From NCBI RefSeq assembly GCF_019061205.1, contig NZ_JAHQYH010000007.1:21298-85297 (forward strand): a stretch of 64,000 nucleotides of DNA, read 5' to 3'. Positions 1 through 12,500 of this stretch are shown piece after piece. The notes under the pieces were generated by a model. The model searched no databases, had not been told where the DNA came from, and saw only the letters and a program-made list of their open reading frames with translations. Source of the DNA: Apilactobacillus waqarii. Its GTDB lineage: Bacteria > Bacillota > Bacilli > Lactobacillales > Lactobacillaceae. A program made the translations under genes and the position numbers. Position 1 is the stretch's first letter. Every line of letters starts with the position of its first letter.

Positions 1-8
1 TATTAGTA

Positions 9-239
9 TTATTTGCTAATCTTTAAGTCTAAATCGTCACCAATGTGTTCGGTGTAATTAAAGCCAGCTTCTTTGAAGTATTTCTTTAATTCATCATTCA
101 CATTCTTTAGTGGACGGCGATCTTCTTTTTGTTGAAACGCCTTGATTTCGTATGCGGAATTATCTGAGTCAACGTTTTCGAAATTGTATTCCACATCCAC
201 TGTGTTTAGAATTTGTTGAATTAATTGTCTTTCTGTCAT
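9..239 (-). CDS. Small hypothetical protein, 76 aa
   Basis: I do not recognise this protein. It is a charged, soluble 76-residue polypeptide with no signal peptide, membrane segment or cysteine, and its C-terminal third is acidic (GDDLDLKISK end). I believe it is a real gene because its ATG is preceded at good spacing by a GGGAGG ribosome binding site (reverse complement of positions 246-251). A near-consensus promoter (TTAACA, 17 bp, TACAAT) lies just upstream. It is transcribed divergently from the glycosyltransferase operon and ends 8 bases from the window edge, so its downstream neighbour is not visible. No function can be assigned, and a link to the glycosylation or giant-protein genes would be speculation. 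Confidence 0.75.
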   Translation of the reverse strand: MTERQLIQQILNTVDVEYNFENVDSDNSAYEIKAFQQKEDRRPLKNVNDELKKYFKEAGFNYTEHIGDDLDLKISK

Positions 240-269
240 AATTATCCTCCCAATAATACTTCACTATTT

Positions 270-298
270 ATTGTAAAACTAATTTAGACTTTTGTTAA
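270..298 (-). promoter_or_regulatory. Promoter of the 76-aa gene
   Basis: Read on the minus strand, TTAACA (positions 298-293) and TACAAT (275-270) are separated by 17 bp. Each hexamer matches the sigma-A consensus at five of six positions. Transcription would begin about 25 bases upstream of the ATG at 239, leaving a short leader that contains the GGGAGG ribosome binding site. Confidence 0.6.
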
Positions 299-318
299 AA
301 AATCATGGAAGAATTTTT

Positions 319-363
319 CTTAAGATTTTCTTTACTCAAATTTAACTCTCACTGCGTTATAAT
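319..363 (+). promoter_or_regulatory. Putative promoter region of the glycosyltransferase operon
   Basis: A perfect TATAAT lies at 358-363, 31 bases before the ATG at 395. No good -35 hexamer sits 16-18 bp upstream of it; the nearest, TTTACT at 331-336, is 21 bp away. Upstream is CTTAAG (319-324), followed after five bases by the weak match CTTTAC (330-335). It resembles the TTAAG boxes in front of the giant genes. The weak -35 would fit an activated promoter, but this is only suggestive. Confidence 0.45.
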
Positions 364-394
364 AATTATAACTACATAAAAAGGAGTATCCGAT

Positions 395-2029
395 ATGAAT
401 TTTTTCTTAAATTCTAGCTTTAATGCAAAAAACTCCGGGATTGAACACGCCCAGTTAAAACGCGCAAAACTATTCGAAAAATTCGGCGAAGACTACCGCC
501 TAGTCTTTCGTGAATGGAACCCACTACTACACTTCCATTTAAACAATAACGGAATTGCGGATAAATATATCTTAAGCATTTTCGATTATTTCCAAAAAGC
601 TACCGATGTACAAAAAAAGACAATCCGTCCAAAAGACATCAACTTTGGTGTCTCTAATCTAAGATACGAAAAAGAAAGAGATCACAACCGTGTGATTGTC
701 TACAGCAAAAACCAAATTGTTGCTCGTATCAACCTATTCGATAAAGAAGTTACCAACGATCAAATCGTTAAGTCTGTCGAACTATTCGATGGATTTGCCA
801 ACCTTTACCGTGTTGATTTCTACGACTACCGCGGTTTTCTATCAATGGCTCAATGGTATACTCCTGACAACAAGATTGCGACTGAAACTTGGTACACCCC
901 TGAAGGTCGTCCTGCCATCGAAGACTACTTCAGATTAAATGCCCAAGGTGAAATGGAAAAATCTGGTTTTAAGACCATCGATGAAAACGGCACTGTTCGT
1001 ACTCACAACAACATTGTGGGATTACTTCAAGAATTCTTAGAAGACGTCAACGTTGAATTCATGGACCAAGACCATCCAAACATCTACGTGATGGATCGTT
1101 CTGATTACTTTGAAGAAATCCTGGAAAACTTGAGTTCTCCTACCTACACCGTCTTGCATCTACATAACTCACATGCCGGTGACGCTCAAGAACCTGATAC
1201 TTCAATCATGAACAACAACTACGAATACTCACTAACAGACGCCAACAGATACGACGCCATTGTTTCTGCTACTGAGAAACAAACTAAGGATGTTAAACGT
1301 CGTTTCGCCCCAGCAGTCGATATGTTTACCATCCCCGTTGGTGTGATTAAAAACGAAGACCTACAAGGTCAACGCATCCCTATGAAGGATCGTAAGAAAC
1401 ACAGTATCGTAGTAACTGCCAGAGTCGCTCCTGAAAAACAAATCAACAAGATTATTGACGCAATGGGAATGGCCAAAAAGAACGTTCCTGACATCAACAT
1501 GGATGTCTACGGATATGTTGACCACTCCAACGACGATATCGCAATGAAGCGCATTAACGCATCATTAGACGAATATGATTTAAAGGATGCCGTGCACCTA
1601 CACAGCTACACCAATGACGTTACTGGTGTGCAAAGAAACGCTCAACTATACGCCCTAGCCTCTGTCATGGAAGGTTTTAACCTTGCTTTAATGGAAGCTC
1701 AAGCACAAGGTGACGTTGGTGTTACCTTTGATACCAACTACGGTCCAAACGAACTAATCGTCGATAACGAAAATGGTTATGTTGTTGATTACGACGACAC
1801 CAAGGCCCTATCAGATAGAATGGTCAAACTATTTACCGATGATGAATTACTACAAAAAATGTCAGATCAAGCTTACGAATTATCGAATCGTTTCTCAGAA
1901 GACAGTGTTTGGGAAGATTGGAAACAACTAATCGATTCTGCTAAGAAGACTTGGCAAGACAAACTAAAGACATACCACTTCGACATCAAAAAGGGTCTAA
2001 GTGATATGGAACACACTGAGGAGGCCTAA
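395..2029 (+). CDS. GtfA/TagE-like GT4 glycosyltransferase (protein O-glycosylation, first of pair)
   Basis: A 544-residue cytoplasmic GT-B fold glycosyltransferase with no signal peptide. The N-terminus (N-SGIEHAQ, residues ~13-20) matches the SGVEYAQ-type start of GtfA/TagE proteins. Residues ~90-215 form the beta-meander insert of this group (FYDYRGF). The C-terminal Rossmann domain carries R343 and K348 (ARVAPEK) for the sugar-nucleotide phosphates and the retaining-GT4 EX7E motif at E426 and E434 (EGFNLALME). Related tandem pairs (tagE5/tagE6, renamed gtfA/gtfB in Lactobacillus plantarum) put HexNAc on Ser of secreted proteins, so the likely reaction is first-sugar transfer from a UDP-sugar to Ser/Thr. 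The ATG follows AAGGAG by 8 bases. The next gene starts 2 bases after the stop, so the two are translationally coupled. A poly(glycerol-phosphate) glucosyltransferase acting on teichoic acid is the main alternative. Confidence 0.85.
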   Translation: MNFFLNSSFNAKNSGIEHAQLKRAKLFEKFGEDYRLVFREWNPLLHFHLNNNGIADKYILSIFDYFQKATDVQKKTIRPKDINFGVSNLRYEKERDHNRVIVYSKNQIVARINLFDKEVTNDQIVKSVELFDGFANLYRVDFYDYRGFLSMAQWYTPDNKIATETWYTPEGRPAIEDYFRLNAQGEMEKSGFKTIDENGTVRTHNNIVGLLQEFLEDVNVEFMDQDHPNIYVMDRSDYFEEILENLSSPTYTVLHLHNSHAGDAQEPDTSIMNNNYEYSLTDANRYDAIVSATEKQTKDVKRRFAPAVDMFTIPVGVIKNEDLQGQRIPMKDRKKHSIVVTARVAPEKQINKIIDAMGMAKKNVPDINMDVYGYVDHSNDDIAMKRINASLDEYDLKDAVHLHSYTNDVTGVQRNAQLYALASVMEGFNLALMEAQAQGDVGVTFDTNYGPNELIVDNENGYVVDYDDTKALSDRMVKLFTDDELLQKMSDQAYELSNRFSEDSVWEDWKQLIDSAKKTWQDKLKTYHFDIKKGLSDMEHTEEA

Positions 2030-2031
2030 TC

Positions 2032-3546
2032 ATGAGCAAGAAATTTTTATTCGTGAATGAAAACATTTTTACATTCAATTCGGGAACTGAATTTTCAGCC
2101 ATGAACCGAATCAAACTGTTTAAACAAAATAACGTTGATGCCAAGATTGTGACCAGAAATTACAACCCTTCGTTGCATCAAGAAATTCAAAAGTACGGTA
2201 TCGCAGATGACGATATCATTAACATGTACGATTACTTCCAAGGTGAAATGGGTCCTAAGAAACACCATGAATACCTAAGATACTCCAACCTAGTCGACAA
2301 GCATGAATACAAGATTAACGGTATCGATAACAACAAGTCATACATCGAAAAATTAGGTCAACGCGTGGCAAAGGTTTCCATCTTCCCGCTTACTGTTGGT
2401 GAAATTGGCAATGTCGATTACTATGACAACTTCGGTAATGTCTCCAGTCGAGATGTCTTTGACTACCGTGGTTTCAAATCCAAAACCATCTACATGCATC
2501 CGGATGGCAACATCGGACACGAACTAGTCTTAAACAACTCTGGTGATCCGGTCATGGAAATTACCCACATGAACATTGGCGAACAACTAATGCCTACCAT
2601 GTACAAGCTATTGAACTACAAGGGTAAAACATTACGTTTCAACACCGAAGATGAACTATACACATTCTTCCTAAACGAAATCTCAGATAAGGATACCGTC
2701 ATTATCAATGACCGTCCTTCATTAACAGTTGCCGTAGGAGAAGTTAAGGCTACCAAGCATAAGTATCAAATCATGCACAATGAACATACCGAAGACGCAG
2801 CACAGGCTGGTAATCCTAAGGCGAAGTTATTCGACAACTTAACCCCACTATTTGATAATTATCAAAACAGTTATGAAGGTGTTATCACCCCTACTGAAGC
2901 GCAAAGAAATGACTTAGCAAAACGCTATCCAAAGATGAACTTCTACAGCGTCTTTGATGCCGCCATCTTTGAAATGCACAAGCCTGCTTCAGACGTAACC
3001 AACCATGAAATCACTTATATGGGACGTGTCTTTAGAGACAAGAACGTTGCCGAATTAATCTCAATCATCCCTGCCGTTAAGCAAACCATTCCAGATGTCC
3101 ACTTAACCATGATGGGATACTTTGAATCCGCTCAATTCAAGAATGAATTAGACGAAATCATCAAACAACTAGATATTGTTGACAACGTTTCAATGATTGA
3201 TTACAAGACCGGTCAAGATAAGCAAAACGTCTTAGAAAAGACCCGTGTCCTAGTCCAATCATCCAAAGGTGAAGGATTAAGTATGGCACTTATCGAAGGT
3301 CTAGCTTACGGAATTCCTGAAGTTGCCTACGATGTTAACTACGGTCCAAACGAAATTATCGACAACGATAAGAATGGATCACTAATTGAATCAGGTGACC
3401 TAGGTAAGTTTGCTAGCCAAGTCATCGATATCCTAGCTAACGATGAAAAACACAAGCAACAAAGTGAACACGCCATTGAAAAAGCTGATAAGTTCAGTGC
3501 TGACAATGTCATGAAACAATGGAATCAATTCTTTGAAACCATCTAA
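2032..3546 (+). CDS. GtfB/TagE-like GT4 glycosyltransferase (second of pair)
   Basis: A 504-residue paralogue of the preceding gene, with the same layout: N-terminal NSGTEF element (residues ~17-22), a beta-meander insert containing FDYRGF, and a C-terminal Rossmann domain with R332/K337 (GRVFRDK) and an intact EX7E motif at E414 and E422 (EGLSMALIE). In streptococcal adhesin systems GtfB is a non-catalytic partner of GtfA. Here the catalytic-type glutamates are retained, so this copy may be active itself or form an active heteromer. Its GAGGAGG ribosome binding site overlaps the end and stop of the upstream gene, and only 2 bases separate the two frames, which indicates one transcript and balanced synthesis. 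It ends at a strong terminator shared with the convergent giant gene. Substrate and donor sugar cannot be read from sequence. Confidence 0.85.
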   Translation: MSKKFLFVNENIFTFNSGTEFSAMNRIKLFKQNNVDAKIVTRNYNPSLHQEIQKYGIADDDIINMYDYFQGEMGPKKHHEYLRYSNLVDKHEYKINGIDNNKSYIEKLGQRVAKVSIFPLTVGEIGNVDYYDNFGNVSSRDVFDYRGFKSKTIYMHPDGNIGHELVLNNSGDPVMEITHMNIGEQLMPTMYKLLNYKGKTLRFNTEDELYTFFLNEISDKDTVIINDRPSLTVAVGEVKATKHKYQIMHNEHTEDAAQAGNPKAKLFDNLTPLFDNYQNSYEGVITPTEAQRNDLAKRYPKMNFYSVFDAAIFEMHKPASDVTNHEITYMGRVFRDKNVAELISIIPAVKQTIPDVHLTMMGYFESAQFKNELDEIIKQLDIVDNVSMIDYKTGQDKQNVLEKTRVLVQSSKGEGLSMALIEGLAYGIPEVAYDVNYGPNEIIDNDKNGSLIESGDLGKFASQVIDILANDEKHKQQSEHAIEKADKFSADNVMKQWNQFFETI

Positions 3547-3553
3547 ACCAAAT

Positions 3554-3588
3554 AAAAAAGCCCCTATCTATTCGATAGGAGCTTTTTT
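3554..3588. terminator. Bidirectional rho-independent terminator between the glycosyltransferase operon and G1
   Basis: An A-run, GC, CCTATC, loop TATTC, GATAGG, GC, T-run hairpin: a 6-bp core, one C/A mismatch, then GC and six A-T pairs. It has a T tract in both directions, so it can end both convergent transcripts. It abuts the G1 stop codon at 3590-3592. Confidence 0.9.
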
Positions 3589-3589
3589 A

Positions 3590-6500
3590 TTATTCTTTGT
3601 TAACCCAGGTCTTGTTAGCGGTAATGTATCTACCGTGACCAATGTATAGTCTGGTGATTCCCTTGTAATGAACAACTCTTTCGACCTTTATTCTGCTGTT
3701 AGAACTAATTTTTCCAACCGCGTGTTTCTTGTCAAAAATTGGGCTATTGTAAATTACTATTCCTCTGTGTCTTATTACACGGTAGTATTTGTCATCGTTT
3801 TGTTTATCAACGGCATAATAACCATCGGTGTAATCAGAACTATCCACGAAGTGTCCATGGATTTTCAATTGTAAACGACCGTCTACATATCTGTATCCAG
3901 AAACCTTGTGAACTGAAGAATGTTTTCTATCTTCATTTAGATTGTAAACATACTTAGGAACATTATCGAAATCATTTCTTAGCGCAACGTACTTCTTATT
4001 TGAAGTGACGTATTCACCATTACCTAGATATAGTCTAGTGATTCCATTGTATTCAACTACCTTTTCAACCTTGAATTCAGAACCATAACGCATGAAACGC
4101 TTGCGTTCGTGTTTGCTAAATTCTGTACTACCGTAAACCCAAACACCTTTGTGGTCGGAAACGATGTAGTCATTTGAAGGTTCGTTAGTTGAGTAGTACT
4201 TACTGTTGTTGGCCTTGATATCGTTCAATTGAGCATTTAGTTGATCAATTTGTTCTTTGTATTGATTAATCAACACTTCGTTACCTGCATTCTTATCGTT
4301 TAATGACTTGGTTACTTCTGCCAATTGAGCCTGATATTGGGCATTCAATGAAGCAGCTTGGCTACTTAGTTTTGATTCTTCATTATTCATGGCAGCAATG
4401 GACATTGCTTCTTGTTGTGCCTTAATAATGTTAATTGCATTTTCATACTTGTTTGCAAGTGAATCTCTAATTACTTGAGCTTGTGAGTCAGCTTGACTGG
4501 CTGCTACACTTTGCGCACTGCTCATTGCTTCCTCGTTAGCTTTAGCTTGAGAGCTTAATTCTGCGTCTCTTTGTGCATTCAATGAAGCAACTGCACTCGA
4601 GTATTCAGTACTCTTTTCTGCCATCATACTGTCCGCTTGTGAGTTAGCTTTCGCAATTGCTGATTGCTTGTCATTTTCCACTTGTGAACTAAATGATGCC
4701 ATTTGACTAGCAAATGTTGAGTTAGCAGCATTTGATGAAGCATAGTATTGACTTTCTAATGAAGCCTTTTGGGCGTTCATGTCATTGTCAGCAATGCTCT
4801 TAGCAACACTAGCAGCACTTGATGCAGCACTGTCGATTGCTGATTGAGCCTTACTACGTTCATTTTCAACTAAGCTATCGTAGTTGCTCTTGATAGCTTG
4901 TTGAGCTGAAACATTTGATTGAGACAAACTATTTAGTTGAGCTTGTGCTGAACTGTTCATCGAATTTCTCACATCTTCAATTGCTTGGCTAGCAGCTGAT
5001 GATTGTGAAGAAGTTTGATCATTCAATGATTGAACTTGTTTTGCATATGAGTCAGCGTATGAGTCTGCGATTGACTTAGCAACGCTTGCAGCATGACTTG
5101 AAGCTGAGTTAATTGTTGAATCCATTACGGATTGAGCAACTGATGAAGCGGCTTCACTATCAGCCTTAGCCTTTGAGTTAGCACTTGATAGCGCTAGTGA
5201 GTTCGCAATTGAGGTTGCAGTTGATTGTGAACTAGCTAGGCTTTCGGCAGATGATTTAGCTGCTGAAACTGCTGAGCTACGGATTGAATCAGCATTGTTT
5301 GAAGCGTAAACGCTGTCGTTGTATGCCTTTTGTTGGGCATTAATCAATGCTTGTGAGTTAGCAGCATTCAATGAAGCAATGTTTGAGTTAGCAATGCTTT
5401 CAGCCAATGATCTAGCAGCTGAAATCGCATCTTGGGCACTGTTAGATGCTGCAACACTGTCAGCAATTGACTTAGCTTTAGCTTCACTTTCGGCTTGTGA
5501 GTTGGCAGCATTGATTGAATCAATGGTTGCTTGGGCTTGTGATGAAGTTAAACTCTTTGCAGCTGAAATTGCGTCAGCAATATCACTTTCCGCCTTCTTT
5601 TGAGCTGCAATACTATCAGCAGTTGATTGTTGTCTTGCTGAACTCAATTCATTTTCATATTTGTCTTGTAATGAAGCAATTTGTGATGCAGCGATACTTC
5701 TTTGAGCTTCTTGAGCAGAAGCAATTGCACTTTGTGCACTTTGTAGAGCTGCTAAACTATCTTGTTGTGCCTTCTGTTGAGCGTCTGAAATAGCGGCTTG
5801 GTTGGCACTGTTTAGTGAAGAAATTAACGAGTTAGCTGAATCTTGCGCAGATTGTTTTGCAGAATCAAGTGCTGAATTCTTAACTGAATCGGCACGGCTT
5901 GATGCAGCTAAGCTATCATCAATTGCCTTTTGTTGAGCAGAACTCAATGCTAATGAGTTAGAAGCTGATTGGCTATTTAATGCTGCTTCAATTGATTGTT
6001 GAGCAGCAACACTAGCGGCACTAAGCTTAATGTTGTATAGATTATCGGCCATCAAACTATCTTGTTGTGCCTTTCTTTGAGCAGCATCTAACGCTTGTGA
6101 GTTTTCAGCAGAAATAGCAAGTGATTGTTGATTAGCGATACTTCTAGCAACTGATTGGGCTGATGATACTGCACTATTTTTTTCTACATCAGCAGCTTCA
6201 CTAAAAGCAGATAAACTTGATTTATATTTATCAGCTTGTTCATTTAGCATCTTAGCATAAGAATCTTCAATTTCCTTAATTTGTGCGTCAGTTACTAATT
6301 TCGCAGCTGATTGAGCTGAAGCAATTGCCTGACTCATTAGTGAATCAGCGTAGTTAGATGCAGCAATACTATCAGATTTAGCCTTTGATTCAGCATCCGA
6401 TAATGATTGAGCATTTGCCGATGATTGATTAGCAAAAACCGAGTTAGCAGAATCTTGAACAGATTTTTGAGCAGATGCAATTGCTGAATCTAAGATGGAT

Positions 6501-9500
6501 TTAGCAAGTGATGAAGCTTGTAAACTATCTGTGTTTGCTTTCGAAATTGCTGCAGACAATGCCTGTGAATTAGCAGTTGATGTTGCTAATGATTGATCTG
6601 AAGCAATAGATTGGGCTTTAGCAGTTGCTTCCTCGACTGCTCTTTGAATAGCAGATTGTGCTGATGATGCAGCATTTTCACTATCAGCCTTTGCCTTACT
6701 GCGTGCAGCATCTAGTGCTTGTGAATTAGCAATTGATGCAGCTTGAGATTGTTGAGCTGAAATACTATTAGCAGCGTCAACAGCTTTTTGAACAGCATCC
6801 GCTTGAGCAGCTTCGTACGATTGAGCTAGTTGATTTTGTCTATCAGCATATGATGAATTTAGCGAGGAAATTGAATTAGCGTTAGCAGATGATAAGCTAT
6901 TAGCATAACTTTCAAGCGAACTAATGCTATTAGCTGCGTTCACTGATCCTTTTTGGTATTTACTATTTAAGTCATTTAATTCTTGTGCATAAGAACTAGC
7001 AATACTATTTGCCTTATTGTTAGCGTCATTTATTGCTAAACTGTTCTTAAGTGCTGCAGCGGAACTATCAGCCATTAGGCTACTAATCTTATTTGAATAA
7101 CTATTCATTTTAGAAGTAGCACTATCAATCTTTGCTTGCGCTTCTGTTGATCTAGCTTGTGATTCTTTTTGTAAGTTATTAATGTAATCACTATATGAAG
7201 AAGCCAATGATTGTTTTTCCGTTGCGACCGAACTTCTTGCTGATTCAGCAGCATTACTTTGTTCTTGTGAATTCTTTGATTGTTCTGCGGCAATCGATGC
7301 AGCTTTCGAAGCAGCATCAGATATAGCTGCAGAGGACTCTAATGCAGATTGATTTGCTGCGCTTTGTGCAGATGAAATAGCGTCATTAAAGCTATTCTGC
7401 AAGCTACTTAGTTGATTTTGAAAATTGATAACTTGACTGGATGCTTGATTTTTCTCAGCTTGTAAACTATCAATAATTGCTTCATATGAAGCAACAACAG
7501 AACCGTATGAACTTGCTGCTACAGAACTATCGTAAGTAGCTTGACTAGATGCTGCAGAACTAGCAGATGATAAGCTAGTGATTGCTGATGAGTTCAAACT
7601 ATTTTGAGCACTTGCACTTGATTGTAAATCTGCCAATGATTGGTTAGCTTTACTAATTTCATTGCGGAGCTCATTGATAATCTTATCGTAGTCAGTATTC
7701 AAACTAGTAATTTGCGCTTGATATGAATCATTTAATGCTTGCTGTGCCGACGATACAGCACTGTTTTTATTGTTTTCGGCATTAACTGAAGCAGCAGAAG
7801 AATCTGCTTTAGACTTAGCAATCAAATCATCAATTGCCTTAGAATTAGCAATTGAAGTAGCAATAGACTGAGCATCTGCTGCAGATTGTGCCTGACTTTT
7901 TGCCTTAGCAACCGCATCATCAACAGTTGAGTTCATTAAATCAATTGATGCTTTTGAATCATCAATTGATTTTTGATTCAATGAATTAATTATTCTAGTG
8001 TTTTCATCTGCAATTGACTTAATTTGTTGGGCAGCCTGTTGTGATGCAACATCTTGAGCTGACTTAACAGCATCTGCAATTGCTGATTGGGCGCTGTTAG
8101 CAGCACTTGATAGATCTTGTTCCTTCTTCTTGTTTAAGTCATCAATAGCAACAGAATTAGCGCTACTTTGTGCGGAAAATTCTACAGAAGCTTGACTAGA
8201 TGCTTCACTAGATGCCTTCGAAGCAGCATCACTTATAGCTGTATTAGCACTGCTTTGTGCTTGATTCAATTCATTGTTCTTTTGAGAGTTGATTGCATCA
8301 ATTGCCTTGCTATTTTCTGCTGATAACGAAGCCATTTGGGAGTTAGCTTCGTTTTGGGCAGACGAGATAGCCGATGCAACGGCTGAGTTTAATTCGTCTT
8401 GTGCTTTTTGAGCAGCAGCTTTTGAATCTGCAATTGACTTGTTAGTTAAATCTTTAATTGCTTGTGAATTTGCAAGTGATAGTTGTGTGGCCTCACTACT
8501 TGCAGAATCTTGTGCTGACTTAATTGCACTATTCATCGCACTGTTAGCTTGTTGAGAAGCATTATTTAAATCGTTTTGAGCTTTGCTTTGTAAGTCTGAA
8601 ATAGCTTGCGAGTTAGCTAAAGACACAGCTTTTGAATCATCATTAGCCTTTGCCTGAGCATCGCTTTGGGCTTGTTGAACAGCTTGAGCAATTGCTGATT
8701 GAGCACTATTAGATGCATTGATTGAATCTTGTGTAGCCTTATCTTGAAGCGCATTAATTGCACTTTGGTTTTGTTGAGCAATTGACTGAGCAACAGAACT
8801 AGCTGAGTTCTGTACTGAATTAACAGCACTATTCATCGCGTCATTAGCGGCTTTTTGTGCTGCTTGCATGCTGTTATTATATTGTTCTTGAAGATCATTA
8901 ATCTTTTGTGCATTGGCTAAAGAAACTGATTTTGAATCTTCGGCAGCCTTACTCTCAGCCAATGATTTAGCGTTGTCAGCAGCTTGTGAAATTGCAATAT
9001 CTGCACTGTTAGATGCATTAATTGAATCTTGTCTTGTCTTGGCTTGTAAACTATCAATCGCACTTTGGTTTTGTTGAGCAACTGACTGAGCAACAGAACT
9101 AGCTGAGTCTTGAGCAGACTTAACCGCACTATTCATTGCTGATTGGGCATTATTAGATGCTTGTAGTGAATCTGATTGGTATTTATCTTTTAATTGTTCA
9201 ACAGCGGCTGAATTGGCAACTGATGTTGCTATTGATTGAGCATTGGCTGAATCAATAGCTGATTGGACTGCACTATTTATCGCAGCAGTTGCACTGTTAG
9301 ATGCAGCCTTTGAATCTGATTCACTCTTTTGTTGAAGTGAACTAATTGCTGAATTGTTGGCATCTGTAATTGATTTAACCAAACTATCAGCATTTTGTTT
9401 AGCAGTAACACTAGCCGCAGATAATGCGTCTGCTAAATTCTGAGCAGCTTGTTGCGAAGCTACCTTTGAATCAGCTGTACTCTTGTTTAGTAAACTTTGC

Positions 9501-12500
9501 ACTGCTGAAGAGTTATCTGCACTTTGTTTAGCAAAAGTATCATTTGCTGAGCTAGTAATACTTGTAATCACATTATTTATTGCAGTTTGTGCTGCTTGTG
9601 AAGCAGCAATTGAATCTGCTTGGTATTGTGATTGTTGTAATGAACTGCTTTGAGCATATTGCGTTTGTAGTGATGAAATCGTACTAGTCAATACTCCCTG
9701 AGCAGATGCACTCATTGAGTTTGCAGCAGATGTCGCTGCACTATTAATAGCAGTATTTGCAGAATCACTTAACGTTTGAAGTGCTGTTTGATAGCTTGAA
9801 TTCAAGCTGTTAGTCAAGCTTTGGTTTTGACTAGTTAGTTGTGTCATTACTCCAGCAGCAGATTGTTGTACACTGGCAACCGCGCTTGATCTTAATGAAT
9901 CCGCAAGTGTTTGTGCTGCTTGTGAGTCTGATATCGACTTTTGTACTAGCTCGTTAATTTTTTGTTGAATTTGCGCATTAATTTCTTCTGTCTTTTGATG
10001 ATTAACAGCATTCATCGAGTCAGTTGCTGATTGAACAGCACTACTTTTATCAATTTCAGCCTGACTAGATGCAGCTGCTAAACTGTTATTATATTGAGTT
10101 TGCAACTGTGCTAATTGTTTTTCATTTTGAGTGTTCAATGAATCTTGAACTGATTGAGCTGATGATTGCAATGAACTCAATGTTTGACTAATTGCATTTG
10201 CTTTATCATTAACAGCCGAACTACTCAAGCTTTGCAATGCACTATTAGCAGAAGCAATCAATGATTGAGCATAGCTTGAAGCTTGTTGAGAAGCTTGCGC
10301 AGCCTGTTGTGCAGCCTGTAATGATTGATTTTGAATTGTAGTTAGTGATCTTTGGTAGTTGGCACTAGCGATTGCAGAATTGAATGATGCAATACTGTTT
10401 GCGATTGAATTTGCTTGACTGGATGCCGAACTAATTGCATCAGCGATTGATTGGTTAACCGCTGCTTTAGAGCTTTGAATGTATGATGCAGCTGATGAAC
10501 TGTTTGCGGATGCTAATGAATCAGCAAATTCTGGTTTTGGAAGAACGTAAACATAAGCAGTTCCATTCCATAGTTGTGGCAAAACATGGCCAGTACTATT
10601 TTGGTTGTTTAGATAATAATTATTATCCAAAGATGTAATCGAAGTAATAGCTGGATTATTAGTATCACCGTTGAATACAGCTACTTGGCCTTGTCCACTT
10701 ACATGACTACCATTTGAAGTAATAAATTGGATTGGGTAATTGACAACATTTACGGTTGGAGCAACACTGATTTGATATTGACCATTATTATTGATAATTT
10801 GACCTGTTGTCATGTAATAGTTATTACTATCAAAAGTTCCATTATCTACTAATCTTGGTGTGTTATTAGAATTTAAAACAATTGATCCTTTACCATGACT
10901 GCTGCCATTACTATCGATAAAATATACCGGTAAAGTTTTAGTAATTGAGTATGGGTTAACAACTACTTGGTATTGACCATTTACAGTCACTACGGAACCA
11001 TTAACAACATAGTAGTTATTAATATCTAAGTTACCATTATCAACTAACTTAGGATTATTATTACTATCGAACACAATTGTTCCAGTTCCGTGAGAGATGC
11101 CATTTTTATCAACAAAGGTCGCATTAGCAGTCTTGACAAGATTATTGGGCAATACTTCCATGGTAAAGTTATCATCATTCGTGTCCTTAACTAATTGAGC
11201 ATTTGGGCTGATGTGGTAATTACTGCTACCCAAATTACCATAGTCAACCAACTGAGCAATATTATTACCGTTGACATTTACTTGTCCAGTATATGGTTTA
11301 CCATTGCTATCTAGAAGTACGGAACCTCTATTAGTAAATGTTACAGTCGATGTTCTAGCGTTTTTCAAAACATTAATAGTGTAGACACCTGTCGCGCTAG
11401 ACTGAGCTGATGAATTATATGAAAGATGATATCCTGTTGAATTTAAGTTAGTTGTATCACCCAACGTGGTCGTCCCATCAGCATTTAAATATACAGTACC
11501 AGTAATAGGATTATTATTGCTATCAGATAAAACTTGATTATTAGGAGTAACAAAGTTAAGTGTTGCAGTTTGCTTATTTACGATAACTGCATACTGACCA
11601 CTTTTTTTGGCATCACTAGTAATACTTGGATTAGATGCATTAGGAACGTAATAGTATTTGGTAGGTAGGTTACCTGTGCTATAAGTGTTAGTTATACTTC
11701 CGTCATTATTAACGTTAACAGTTCCTGTTCCAACTACATTACCGCTGGCATCATAAAAGTTTAGTGGTTTGGGCTTTGCAGCGGGTACTAATGTCACAAC
11801 ATAATTATAATTAGAATTCATTTTCAATTGTGATCCGACATTTGCAATATAGTTAGTACCATTCATGTTGTAAAAACTAGTTACCTTTTGTAAGGCATTA
11901 TTAGAACTATTTAAAACTGCCATCCCAATTGCTGGGTTACCATCTGTTCCTGTAATCGGACTTCCATTCCCATCAACAAATGAAACTGGAGTAAGAAAAG
12001 TAGGATTAGTACCCTTTATTTCAACGGTAAGTTGAGGAGTTCCTAAATAGTTTAAAACCGGTGTTTGGTTGGCAGTTAGAACATAAGTGGTGCCGGGAGT
12101 AGTTATACTATTAGGATTATTTAATTGATTAACACCATTAGCACTTGGCGTTGCTGAATTTAGAATTTGGAAATTATTTTGATTAGTAGAATTACCAGCA
12201 TATCCATATGCCGCACCACCACCAAGTTGTTGCGTTCCGTTAGAGTCATTAAAATAAACAACTTGAGAATTCGAGTAGCTATCACGATAACTGAGGCCTT
12301 GAGCTATTGCAGCTCGATAATTGGCTGTATTACTATCAATATTACTTTGAGCAGACGAGGCCATTTGATCAATAATATTTTGAGCTTCAGATAGACTGGC
12401 TCCGCTTAATGAATTATTAAAGTTATTACTGCTGGTAACATCTGAACTTGATTGAATATTTACATTACTATTTTGTACAGACGCAGATGATGAAGTTGAA

